Shown: positions 8,763 through 17,500 of the stretch, piece by piece
Layout of the letters: each line of letters opens with the position of its first letter
Numbering within the stretch: position 1 is the first letter of the stretch
From: Halisarca cf. caerulea
Taxonomy: Eukaryota; Porifera; Demospongiae; Chondrillida; Halisarcidae
Reading direction: 5' to 3'
DNA length: 17,500 nucleotides
Assembly (NCBI GenBank): GCA_963170055.1
Contig: CAUJGJ010000258.1
Location: 2,151,101 to 2,168,600 of the forward strand
Program-made: the position numbers and the translations under genes
Notes under the pieces: generated by a model
The model's input: the letters and a program-made list of their open reading frames with translations, nothing else
What the model was told of the DNA's origin: nothing
Database searches by the model: none

Positions 8763-9220
8763 CGTTACTGTTCTACAAGTAATTGTGTAAATATTTTTAA
8801 AATTATTTTTGATTCTGTTTTCCAATCACATGTGCAGTAGTGCTGCATGCATCCAATGCTTGGTAAGATATGTTGAAACATTCGGGAAACTTTTATGACA
8901 GTGAGTGAGTACAAGGAGGCTTTAATTGACAGCTAAGGACAATTTTTATAGTGTGTACAGTAGACATCACTAGGTACATGCACACATCTCGTACACTGAG
9001 GGTACAACAAAAGGGGATTCCCGGGAATCTTTGCAGCAAGTCATCAGCAATGTAGTTATGTGTACCATACAGATAAAATTTCTAAATGTTGTGCAGACAA
9101 ATGACTGTAGTCTCTACCACACAGTCTCCATCCTCTGTGGTTCCAGAAGTTAACTGGAATGATAAAAATAAGTTGACACATGCAATTCAATATTTGGTGT
9201 CACATAGCCAGATCAACCTA
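8763..9220. other. 3' flank of TBC1D19 with a possible minus-strand exon
   Basis: This likely includes the TBC1D19 3'UTR; no AATAAA is obvious near the stop. On the minus strand, 9153 down to 9082 follows a strong acceptor-like tract (TTTTTATCATTCCAG) and reads 23 codons before TAG in one frame (LTSGTTEDGDCVVETTVICL at its start). A second frame is open further. No matching upstream exon could be fixed, so it is not called as a gene. Confidence 0.35.
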
Positions 9221-9442
9221 GTCTAGACGTAGCCAGACCCATTCCCAGTGACATCAGTCACGGCGGAATGGGCCTATCTACATCAGACTAAGAATGACCT
9301 GCACCGGCCTCAAAAAAGCATTGATACTGTTTTTCTAGCTATATATACATAGTCTATGAAGTCAAGATAAGGGTCTGGTTATACACGCAAGATCGGACCA
9401 CATCACAATTCCCACGGGTGGGCTAGTCTGGCGTGACCAGAC
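9221..9442. mobile_element. Small element with GTCTGGC-type palindromic ends
   Basis: The left boundary GTCTAGACGTAGCCAGAC (9221-9238) and right boundary AGTCTGGCGTGACCAGAC (9425-9442) are versions of the same near-palindromic 18-mer, enclosing 222 bp. Just inside the left end is a strong hairpin, CCCATTCC (9238-9245) with GGAATGGG (9265-9272), which itself encloses GTGAC/GTCAC. A related 18-mer lies at 12633. This fits a non-autonomous, foldback-like transposon. Target duplication not determined. Confidence 0.55.
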
Positions 9443-10626
9443 GGGTTCTCTCTATATACTAGTTGTGAACCAAGTTCAGAACCTCGCGATTGCTAAAACA
9501 AAAATTGAATTTTGAAATAGAAATTGAATTGTGTTCAATTCCATTTTGACTGCGCTTATGAATTCAAAACTGATGTGTGTGCTCATGCTTTGAGTTATAA
9601 GGCTAGATTGCCAGTGCAATGGTATATTACAATGGCCATGCAGATGCAAAGTTAGCAGTTTTGTTGTTTACTCACTTGACACATGCTTGCAAGACACAGT
9701 GTGTAGACTACAGTATCAGTACTCGTGAAGCAAGGCTGTACGACAGTGTAACATTTGCAATTTGTGACATTTGATATTCAATTTGATTGAGTCATGCATC
9801 AGTGATTGACACAAATCTGTTGAGTTTTTATTTCTTCTGGTGACACTGCGTTAAATTTGCATTGCCAAAATAAATGGTCACTTTTCATTGTATATGATTC
9901 AATTGAATTGCAATGCTTGGTTCAATTTGGCCTGCTTGAACATTCAAATTGACACTAGCACTGAGCAATGCATGTGACATGTACCACTGCACATAATCTG
10001 CACAAGAAACCAATTTGCAGTCCATGGCGCTAGAAGTTAGTATTATAATTATGCTTCCTCAACATAATGCTATTGTCAATTTACCTGAACATATGCATTC
10101 GTAGACCTTGATTAATTCTGAATCAATAATATTGTAATTCATGTACCACCACACAACTGCATGATCGAGTGATAGAAACGAAGTTGCAAACATTTTTGGT
10201 TTATTATTTGGTTCTATTTGAACAAACAGTCTGTTTTTTTTTTCAAGAATTAAGTCTGACTTTAAAATTTCTTTTGAATCCATGAACTTCATATTGATTG
10301 AACATACATCACACAATGTCATTTATAACTTGCTGCTCATACGTACATGAAATTTGTTTCTGTGATGTGTAGCCAATCTGCATGACATTGTGTTTTGGAT
10401 GATTTGTATGTAAGTGCATTTAAATTTGTGGATTTGACATATTCAGGTGCTTGGAGTACAGTTGCGACACAGGCTGCTGTGTATAAAATAGGTTCAAATT
10501 TTGGGTTACATTAGATTTGTTTGATTGCGATGAAATCCATGGTTTCTGCAGAGGCTGTCTTCAGACACATTTCACATGGTATAATCCAATTAAAATCAGA
10601 ATTTAACAAATATACATAAATGTGCA
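9443..10626. other. AT-rich spacer, no supported gene
   Basis: No gene is supported. Clusters of AATTGAA/TTCAATT in both orientations lie near 9504-9545 and 9897-9955 and could be the ends of an old repeat, but I could not define boundaries. A minus-strand ORF at 10322-10059 (87 codons, ending before a possible GTAAAT donor) has unremarkable composition and an A-run-derived Lys pair; it is left uncalled. Confidence 0.4.
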
Positions 10627-11125
10627 TATACCGTTTATGTTCTAATTTTTCGTCAGAGCAATTGTCACGAAAAAACGTCATTTGGAATGGAATTGCAAGG
10701 TTTCTGAAAGGTGGTGAATAATTGGAATGGGGGGACAAATATTTAGAATCAATGACGGCGAATTAGAACCATCAAAAAATAGACGTTTCTAGCTTGAGAA
10801 CTGTTGCGCCCGTTCGAGGATACCATGCACATATACAAGGAATTGCGAATGAAAAATGAAAATCTTCCATGATTTGACAATTACTCAAACGAAATAAAAA
10901 TGACAAATATAAACGAAGGAACAGCGGTTTCTCCAGTACGGTATATCAATGGCACAACAAATGGCAGAATGAAGGCGGCCAGCCTGCGTGACGAATAATT
11001 AGGGTCTCTGACATACGTAGGATTAAAACACATGTTATTTCGTCATCAATTAGAATGCTTTTCATCCCTTTTGGAGCCCATGACGAATATTTGGAATGAA
11101 GAAAAATTAGAGCATATACGGTATA
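10627..11125. mobile_element. ~495-bp non-autonomous TIR element, TA-flanked
   Basis: The left end TACCGTTTATGTTCTAATTT (from 10629) matches the right end reverse-complemented, TACCGTATATGCTCTAATTT (from 11123). About 27 bp are alignable with three differences. TA dinucleotides flank both ends, consistent with a TA target duplication. Subterminal GACGAATA-TT/ATT motifs recur inside (about 10991, 11080, and inverted near 10740-10755) and could be transposase-binding sites. There is no coding capacity. The superfamily is not assigned; TA duplication suggests Tc1/mariner-like or a relative. Confidence 0.8.
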
Positions 11126-11429
11126 TAATCATTTGCTATATCAGTTTGAAAGTCCACTGATGTCACATTATAATAATATTTGGCATAGCGGTGCATGTTC
11201 CATACATGTACTACATACATCTCTCAGACTTAGACTTCGACAAACAATAGTCAAGGTGAATACATCATGTGCTCAATTACATGTTTTCTTTGCTGTATTG
11301 CATGTATAATTTTAGAAAACGGCATACCAACAATACCAGTGAAAATGAGCTGCATGCTCATTGATGCATGCATGCTCATGCATCAGGATGTTAAATGAAA
11401 TGTGAAGTGTCAGTTTACATTCGATCAGG
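11126..11429. other. AT-rich spacer with TGCATGC palindromes
   Basis: No gene is seen. Around 11350-11390 there is a cluster of ATGCATGC / GCATGCTCAT palindromic words. It lies between the TA-flanked element and the hammerhead-like inverted repeat. Confidence 0.35.
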
Positions 11430-11581
11430 AACGTAACAGATTATTTGTACAAAATCAATGCACACAACGTTTCGGCCACGTAGGCCTTCATCAGCTGTAT
11501 AAAACATTTTATGCAGCTGATGAAGGCCTACATGGCCAGAACATTCTGTGCATTGATTTTGTACAAATGATCTGTTACGTT
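11430..11581. repeat. 71-bp-arm inverted repeat carrying hammerhead-like core motifs
   Basis: The arms 11430-11500 and 11511-11581 are reverse complements at about 64 of 71 positions, separated by a 10-nt AT spacer. Read 5' to 3' on the minus strand, the left arm contains CTGATGA (11494-11488), then a GGCC/GGCC hairpin, then GAAAC (11473-11469). That is the conserved-core layout CUGAUGA-stem II-GAAA of hammerhead ribozymes. The right arm on the + strand has CTGATGA at 11517-11523 and the same stem, but AGAAC instead of GAAAC. Hammerhead motifs are known in Penelope-like retroelements, retrozymes and satellites. I could not place stem III and the cleavage triplet confidently, so activity is unproven. 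Confidence 0.6.
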
Positions 11582-12110
11582 ATAGAATTTGTTTGAAAGT
11601 TATATTATCATAAGTCAACGTAGCATGCAATTAGTCTCTATCATATCAGATATAATCACACATTGCAGATTATGTCAATCAAATATGTATAATTTTATCA
11701 CAAGATGGTGCAAAGTGGTGCACATGAACCGTAGTTAGTCAAATCAAGTGTTCCAAGTACAGTGGAAAACAATAACAAAAGTGCGCAACACACGAACGAT
11801 ATTGAACTGTAATTTGTCAATCAATACCTTTTTATGACACTTCACATTTCAATTTTCTTACTTCTTTTCGCTAAATCACTTGTTTCGAAACCATAGATAA
11901 AACTGACATGTTCGACTCCAAGCAAAACGGGCCGCCAGTTTATTGGTAAAAGTTGCCAGCAGTTCGTAATTCCTTTATTTTTTCATTTTTATAGCTTGTA
12001 CTCGAACAAAGTTGGCAAAGAAAGAAGACGTCCTATAGACTTCGTCGAAACAACAAAGAAAGCAAACAGAGCAGTCTTGGAGATAGCGCCATATAATCTA
12101 CACGTGTCCT
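11582..12110. other. Spacer, no supported gene
   Basis: AT-rich in the first half and more mixed near 12000. No coding sequence is supported. A 60-codon minus-strand ORF (12171-11989) crosses the NRF1-like site and has no recognisable features. Confidence 0.35.
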
Positions 12111-12122
12111 TGCGCATGCGCA
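12111..12122. promoter_or_regulatory. Perfect NRF1 (alpha-PAL)-type palindrome TGCGCATGCGCA
   Basis: This 12-bp palindrome is the full consensus of NRF1/alpha-PAL, a factor that binds near animal transcription starts. It lies 12 bp before a small ATG ORF (12135-12224) and 1.3 kb before the beta-helix gene. It may mark a promoter for either, or for an unannotated transcript. The match is exact; function is inferred. Confidence 0.5.
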
Positions 12123-12134
12123 GTTGCAAAAAAG

Positions 12135-12224
12135 ATGCCCCTAAAGATGTCCGACACAATGGCTGACACAATGGCTACTCAATTCGATCACCCGAACAAC
12201 AAAATTGTGAATCCTACTGTTTAG
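12135..12224 (+). CDS. Possible small ORF or first coding exon downstream of the NRF1-like site
   Basis: ATG to TAG, 29 codons: begins MPLKMSDTMADTMATQF and contains the near repeat MSDT/MADT. A weak donor (GTGAAT) occurs before the stop, so it could be the first exon of a gene whose remainder I cannot find. It could equally be a 5'UTR ORF or chance. Reported only because of the promoter-like motif directly upstream. Confidence 0.2.
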   Translation: MPLKMSDTMADTMATQFDHPNNKIVNPTV

Positions 12225-13392
<1,168 letters not shown>

Positions 13393-13433
13393 ATAATATA
13401 ATAATATATATAATTACTTGTTTTTGCATGTAG

Positions 13434-16400
13434 ATGTTGACCTTGAAGTTTGTACTGTGCATGCTGTGTCTGTGGACGTGTTTGAGACCAGCACACCTGG
13501 CTTGCTCGCCTTCCAGCTGCAATCGTTGTGTGGATCCCCTCAATGGCAAAGACACCGCAGAGTGTCTCAATGGCACCACGCCATGCCGCAATCTTTCTTA
13601 TGCTCTACTGACAGATCCCAGGGACAACTTGACCATTAGCCTCTTGAGCTCTAGCGAAACGCACTTCTACAACGAGTCCGAACCACTTCGCAATGTAGGT
13701 CACATTGTCATCACTGGACACCCTGGTGAGGCAGTTGTTCAGTGTATAGGCAATAGCGGATTAGCCTTCATTAACGTAACAAATCTGAGTATTTCTCACA
13801 TTAGCTTCAATGGTTGCCAAGCAGATCGTAATAGCACCACCTACTACAAGAACACTGACGATACGGAACCTGAACAATTTTTAGTCGGACTGTACTTCTG
13901 GCATAGCAGGAACATTCATCTGCATGGCATTCAAGTAACTGACAGCCAGGGTGTTGGGGTTGTGTTTTTCGAGTGTGTTGGTGAAAATTCTGTCAACTCG
14001 TCCCTCCTGGCCCACAATAAATGGGATAATAGTACATCCATATACAAGGGAGGTGGTGGAGGAATTATTGTCGAATTCCCTTATTGTTCTCCTGGTGTCC
14101 TGTATGGACAATGTAACATAACAAACAGTTTCAACAACAACGATAGCACCTATACGTTCGATAACACTACATTCGAGGACAATTACTCCTTCTTGCACAA
14201 TTCTTCAGCATATGCGTTTATTGCTCCTGGTTCTCAGAACCATATTGTGTTTGGCCGAGGAGGGGGCCTCACGCTCTACTTTAGAGGCCGAGCATTAAAC
14301 AACAGTGTAACAGTTTCTAATTGCACCTTCCTGGGGAATAAGGCATTGTGGGGCGGTGGGATACTAACAGAAATACAAGATACAGCATCAAATAACACGG
14401 TCACGATTCGATCAAGTTTCTTTTGTGAGAATCAAGTAGAATATCATAAGGACTGGGGTACTTCAGGAGGTGCTATACGATTTGGGCTGACATTTTATAA
14501 GTTTTCCACAAATCAAACCAATAAACTGTGTGTGAGAAGCTGCCATTTTTTTAAGAATAAAGCTTACACCGGTGGGGGGCTTTCCCTTATTCTTACTCAC
14601 AATGGTGGGGCAAGTGGTAAAGAATCTGAAATGTACATTGGTAGCTGTGTTTGGAAGGAGAATGTGGCCAGACTTGGAGCTGCAATTGATATCACACGCT
14701 GGGGAACCGTATTTCAGGGCAATGTACCAACTATTCTAGAAGACAACACTTTTGAAGACAATTCTGTTTCCTACTCTAACGACCCCACTTTGATTCTAGG
14801 CAGTGGTACAGTGTACATTGACACTGTGTCTGTTTACATGTTCGGCAACAATCACTTCCATAACAATCATGGAACAGCTCTTGTCGTCCGAAGTGCTGCA
14901 GTAACTTTCAATGTGAGTGAATATGCATCTGTAGGTGACGAATTTACCACTACCTTCTTAAACAATACAGGTCGGAGTGGAGGGGCCATTGCGCTTTACG
15001 GTGACGCTTGGATTACTGTGTCCGATAACTGCCAGTTGGTGTTTGAAGAGAATCAAGCTTCATTTCGCGGTGGGGCCATATATGCTGAGGCAATTGGAAA
15101 TCGCAACCTAATATCCACCAGGCGATGTTTCATACAGTACTCCAATGTAACGTCTACCCTGACTCCTGAATTTTACAAGAACATTAGCTTTAACTTCACA
15201 AACAACAAGGCAGCTTACGGGTGCTCCATTTACGCCACGTCCCTTGTTCCCTGTGTTTGGGGCACTGCTGCAGGTTCCGGTGATTATACTCCTGAAGAGC
15301 TCAAAAAGGTGTTCAATGGAATTTTGTTTCACTATGAGCGAACTGACAACCACAGTTGCTATGAAGTGGCATCTGCACCAAGTAATGCAGCATTCAACAA
15401 AGGGAACAACCTCGAGACACATTATGTTTATTCTGGAGCAGATTTCTATCTTCCCTTCAATGTAACTGATGACTATTCACATGTACTCGAAGGGCAGTCG
15501 TTTTATGTCACATCAAGCGACCACAGTGAAGTTAGCGTTTCTAGCGAATTTGCCATTAGTTCCACAAATTATGTGAAAATTAGAGGATGCCCTCGTAGTT
15601 CATCAACCTTATCATTTGTATCAGAACAGGATCCCTTATTGTCGGTAGAAGTCAGGGTAAATATCTCAGAATGTCCTCCAGGATTCACCAAGGATGGTAG
15701 CAAGTGTATCTGTAGGTGTCTTAATGAACATCCTATTGAACACTGTCACGCTGGTAATATGACAGCCTTCATGCATCTTGGATATTGGTACGGTTGCAGC
15801 CCAGGTACCCCTCCCAACACCAGTCTTGCATCCTACCAAGGACCATATGTGCATGCTGCTTGTAGTCTTGGTTTCTGCAACCACAATGTGTTCAACCGTA
15901 CCCTTCCCCTGTTAAACAGCACAGACAACAGTACTACTTGTGATAAGCTGAATCAACACATATGCAATTATACTGGTCAGAACCGCATGGGAGTGATGTG
16001 TTCGCAGTGCACCGAGGGATATGGTTTATCCCTAACGTCTTGGGATTACGATTGTGTCCTGTGCCCAGACACTCCGCCAGCTAAGGTTGGAGCATTCTTC
16101 ATCCTGATTGCAGCTGAAATCACTCCACTTTTGCTGTACGTTCTGTTCTTTGTCATCTTTGATTTCAATAATCTGTCCGGCCCACTGTACTCTTTTGTCT
16201 TTATTTGCCAAGTAAAGTACACTATTCTTCCTCAGCATTCTGTCCTAGATGTTAAGGGATATTCTATTTTGATGAAAATAGACCGTTTCCTGAGTGGAAT
16301 ATTCAACTTGAGGTTTTTTGGCCTTTTTGCAACATCCCATTCTTGCATCAGTAAAGACCTAACTGTTCTAAACCTTCTTTTGATACGTTATGCTATTGTT

Positions 16401-17420
16401 TCCATTCCGTTCATTTTCTTTGCTCTGTTTCTGGTGGTTGTAAGGCTGTACCAGCGGGGCTTGTGTTGCCGACCTTTGCACTACTTGCTTGCTCGCGTGT
16501 TCAGATGCATCACAAAGATCCGTGCCGGAGGAAGTCCGAACAGCACCATCATCCAAGGGCTGTGCAGTTTCTTTGTATTGGCATATTCCGATCTGATCAG
16601 AATCTCAGCCCAAATCCTCACTCCGGCTTACATGTATTATGCTAATAGCCAGTCTTTACATTCTGCTCGCGTTCAGGTACAGGGGAATTTACCTGTAGTT
16701 AATGTACATTACCTGCCATATGCTTTAGTGGCAATTACGGTTTTGATAATTTGTGTTGCTCTTCCCTGCTTTCTCCTTCTGACACGCCCCTTAGTGCCAC
16801 GCCTCATATCATTCTTAAAACTGGAAAGGAAAAGGCCATTTCGATGGATTGTTTCATTTTATGGGAGCAATCGACTCAAACCCTTTTTTGATTGTTTTCA
16901 AGGGTGCTTCCGCCCAAACATGGAAATTTTTGCCGGATTGTTCCTCTTTTATCGGGTAGCTTTCTACATCCCGCTTATGACTCCAAAGGATCCAAATCAC
17001 CTTCTTCTTGCAAACCTAATAATCATCTTTACCATTTTCTGCCTCCACTCCATCTTCCAGCCGTATCGCAAAGAGAAGAGATACGTGAACAAGATTGATA
17101 GTGTGATGTTTCTTCTGATCGGCCTTCTGGAAACCTTGATTTACTTCAATTACGTCGCACATGGATTTGACTCCAAGGCAGGTGACTCCAGAGGATCCAG
17201 TTGGTTCCAGCTTGTTGTGCAGTTCATGCCTTACGTTGTGATTCTTGGTGTGCTTGTGTGGCACGTGTACTCCTCAGAGAGAGTCAAGCATCTTGGGAGG
17301 AAGTTGAGGAGAGCTCTCAGAATTAACGCACGTCCCTCAGAACAACCCTTGGAGGACTCATTTGAAGGATCCTACGGCACGTTTGACAGAAGGTCGGAGA
17401 GTTTGTATTCATCACAATAG
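13434..17420 (+). CDS. Secreted-face parallel beta-helix, multipass membrane receptor-like protein (1328 aa)
   Basis: A single uninterrupted ORF. Residues 1-23 are a signal peptide (MLTLKFVLCMLCLWTC core). About 30-690 is a Asn-glycosylation-rich ectodomain with recurring glycine turns (GGGGGIIVE, GRGGGLTLYF, LWGGGILTEI, TSGGAIRFG, YTGGGLSLIL, RSGGAIALYG, FRGGAIYAEA), each followed by a Cys/Asn-rich strand. This is the pattern of right-handed parallel beta-helix repeats (pectate-lyase/Pmp-like). From Cys747 (ECPPGFTKDGSKCICRC) to about 875 is a cysteine-rich module ending MCSQCTEGYGLSL and CVLCPDTPP. About 8-9 hydrophobic segments follow: near 884-908, 915-933, 976-1004, 1046-1069, 1093-1116, 1163-1183, 1190-1208, 1223-1242 and 1260-1279. 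A tail of about 45 residues is basic, then Ser/Tyr-rich (SYGTF, SESLYSSQ). I recall such beta-helix plus multipass proteins as expanded families in sponges and cnidarians; ligand and signalling are unknown. The ATG follows an acceptor-like TGTAG, so a 5' non-coding or short coding exon is possible. Confidence 0.88.
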   Translation: MLTLKFVLCMLCLWTCLRPAHLACSPSSCNRCVDPLNGKDTAECLNGTTPCRNLSYALLTDPRDNLTISLLSSSETHFYNESEPLRNVGHIVITGHPGEAVVQCIGNSGLAFINVTNLSISHISFNGCQADRNSTTYYKNTDDTEPEQFLVGLYFWHSRNIHLHGIQVTDSQGVGVVFFECVGENSVNSSLLAHNKWDNSTSIYKGGGGGIIVEFPYCSPGVLYGQCNITNSFNNNDSTYTFDNTTFEDNYSFLHNSSAYAFIAPGSQNHIVFGRGGGLTLYFRGRALNNSVTVSNCTFLGNKALWGGGILTEIQDTASNNTVTIRSSFFCENQVEYHKDWGTSGGAIRFGLTFYKFSTNQTNKLCVRSCHFFKNKAYTGGGLSLILTHNGGASGKESEMYIGSCVWKENVARLGAAIDITRWGTVFQGNVPTILEDNTFEDNSVSYSNDPTLILGSGTVYIDTVSVYMFGNNHFHNNHGTALVVRSAAVTFNVSEYASVGDEFTTTFLNNTGRSGGAIALYGDAWITVSDNCQLVFEENQASFRGGAIYAEAIGNRNLISTRRCFIQYSNVTSTLTPEFYKNISFNFTNNKAAYGCSIYATSLVPCVWGTAAGSGDYTPEELKKVFNGILFHYERTDNHSCYEVASAPSNAAFNKGNNLETHYVYSGADFYLPFNVTDDYSHVLEGQSFYVTSSDHSEVSVSSEFAISSTNYVKIRGCPRSSSTLSFVSEQDPLLSVEVRVNISECPPGFTKDGSKCICRCLNEHPIEHCHAGNMTAFMHLGYWYGCSPGTPPNTSLASYQGPYVHAACSLGFCNHNVFNRTLPLLNSTDNSTTCDKLNQHICNYTGQNRMGVMCSQCTEGYGLSLTSWDYDCVLCPDTPPAKVGAFFILIAAEITPLLLYVLFFVIFDFNNLSGPLYSFVFICQVKYTILPQHSVLDVKGYSILMKIDRFLSGIFNLRFFGLFATSHSCISKDLTVLNLLLIRYAIVSIPFIFFALFLVVVRLYQRGLCCRPLHYLLARVFRCITKIRAGGSPNSTIIQGLCSFFVLAYSDLIRISAQILTPAYMYYANSQSLHSARVQVQGNLPVVNVHYLPYALVAITVLIICVALPCFLLLTRPLVPRLISFLKLERKRPFRWIVSFYGSNRLKPFFDCFQGCFRPNMEIFAGLFLFYRVAFYIPLMTPKDPNHLLLANLIIIFTIFCLHSIFQPYRKEKRYVNKIDSVMFLLIGLLETLIYFNYVAHGFDSKAGDSRGSSWFQLVVQFMPYVVILGVLVWHVYSSERVKHLGRKLRRALRINARPSEQPLEDSFEGSYGTFDRRSESLYSSQ

Positions 17421-17435
17421 AGGACAAGTAACAAA

Positions 17436-17500
17436 ATGGGAATTACTTTTTGGATATGCTTGCATGGGATACTACTGTTGACTCAGAGCTCAAACAGTAT
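17436..17500 (+). CDS. Start of a further signal-peptide-like ORF, cut by the window end
   Basis: ATG only 15 bp after the preceding stop (context CAAAATGG), open for 21 codons to the window edge: MGITFWICLHGILLLTQSSN. This is a hydrophobic core followed by a polar Ser/Asn stretch, as expected of a signal peptide. It may be the first exon of a tandem paralogue, an exon used alternatively, or an accidental ORF in the 3'UTR. Confidence 0.35.
   Translation, partial: MGITFWICLHGILLLTQSSNS

Noticed and set aside
10059..10322. 87-codon minus-strand ORF in AT-rich spacer
   Set aside because: A donor-like GTAAAT follows, but no partner exon, domain or compositional support was found.
13881..17264. 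Several minus-strand ORFs of 60-105 codons inside the receptor gene
   Set aside because: Shadows of the 1328-codon + strand ORF.

Overview
The window looks like genomic DNA of an early-branching metazoan, most likely a demosponge. The basis is compact spliced genes with GT-AG introns, many small non-autonomous DNA transposons in introns and spacers, long TG microsatellites, a clear animal TBC1D19 orthologue, and a secreted/membrane beta-helix receptor-like protein of a type I recall as abundant in sponges and other non-bilaterians. Taxon placement is inference. All three confident genes lie on the + strand, head to tail.

Layout. Positions 249-7121 hold a ten-exon gene for a predicted 540-residue protein that joins one N-terminal membrane segment, an NPNY motif, two IQ (calmodulin/light-chain) motifs, a PTB/PID phosphotyrosine-binding-type domain and a very acidic C-terminal tail. 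Its introns carry four pogo/Tigger-like miniature elements, two tandem-repeat arrays and two long TG tracts. Only 144 bp downstream, 7266-8762 is an intronless TBC1D19 gene. It is preceded by a perfect GTCACGTGAC palindrome, and its TBC domain appears to lack both catalytic fingers. Positions 8763-13433 are mainly spacer: a 222-bp element with palindromic ends, a ~495-bp TA-flanked element, a 71-bp-arm inverted repeat carrying a hammerhead-ribozyme-like core, a perfect NRF1-type palindrome with a small ORF, and a third TG tract. Positions 13434-17420 are a single long ORF (1328 aa): signal peptide, parallel beta-helix ectodomain with glycine-rich repeats, cysteine-rich module, about 8-9 membrane segments and a short cytoplasmic tail. 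A new signal-peptide-like ORF opens 15 bp after its stop and runs off the window.

The genes do not form an obvious pathway. The PTB/IQ protein (a membrane scaffold or endocytic adaptor by inference) and TBC1D19 (Rab-related trafficking family) could both touch membrane traffic, but adjacency alone is weak evidence in a compact genome. The most notable points are the TM-NPXY-IQ-PTB architecture, the hammerhead-like inverted repeat, and the large beta-helix/multipass receptor-like protein.
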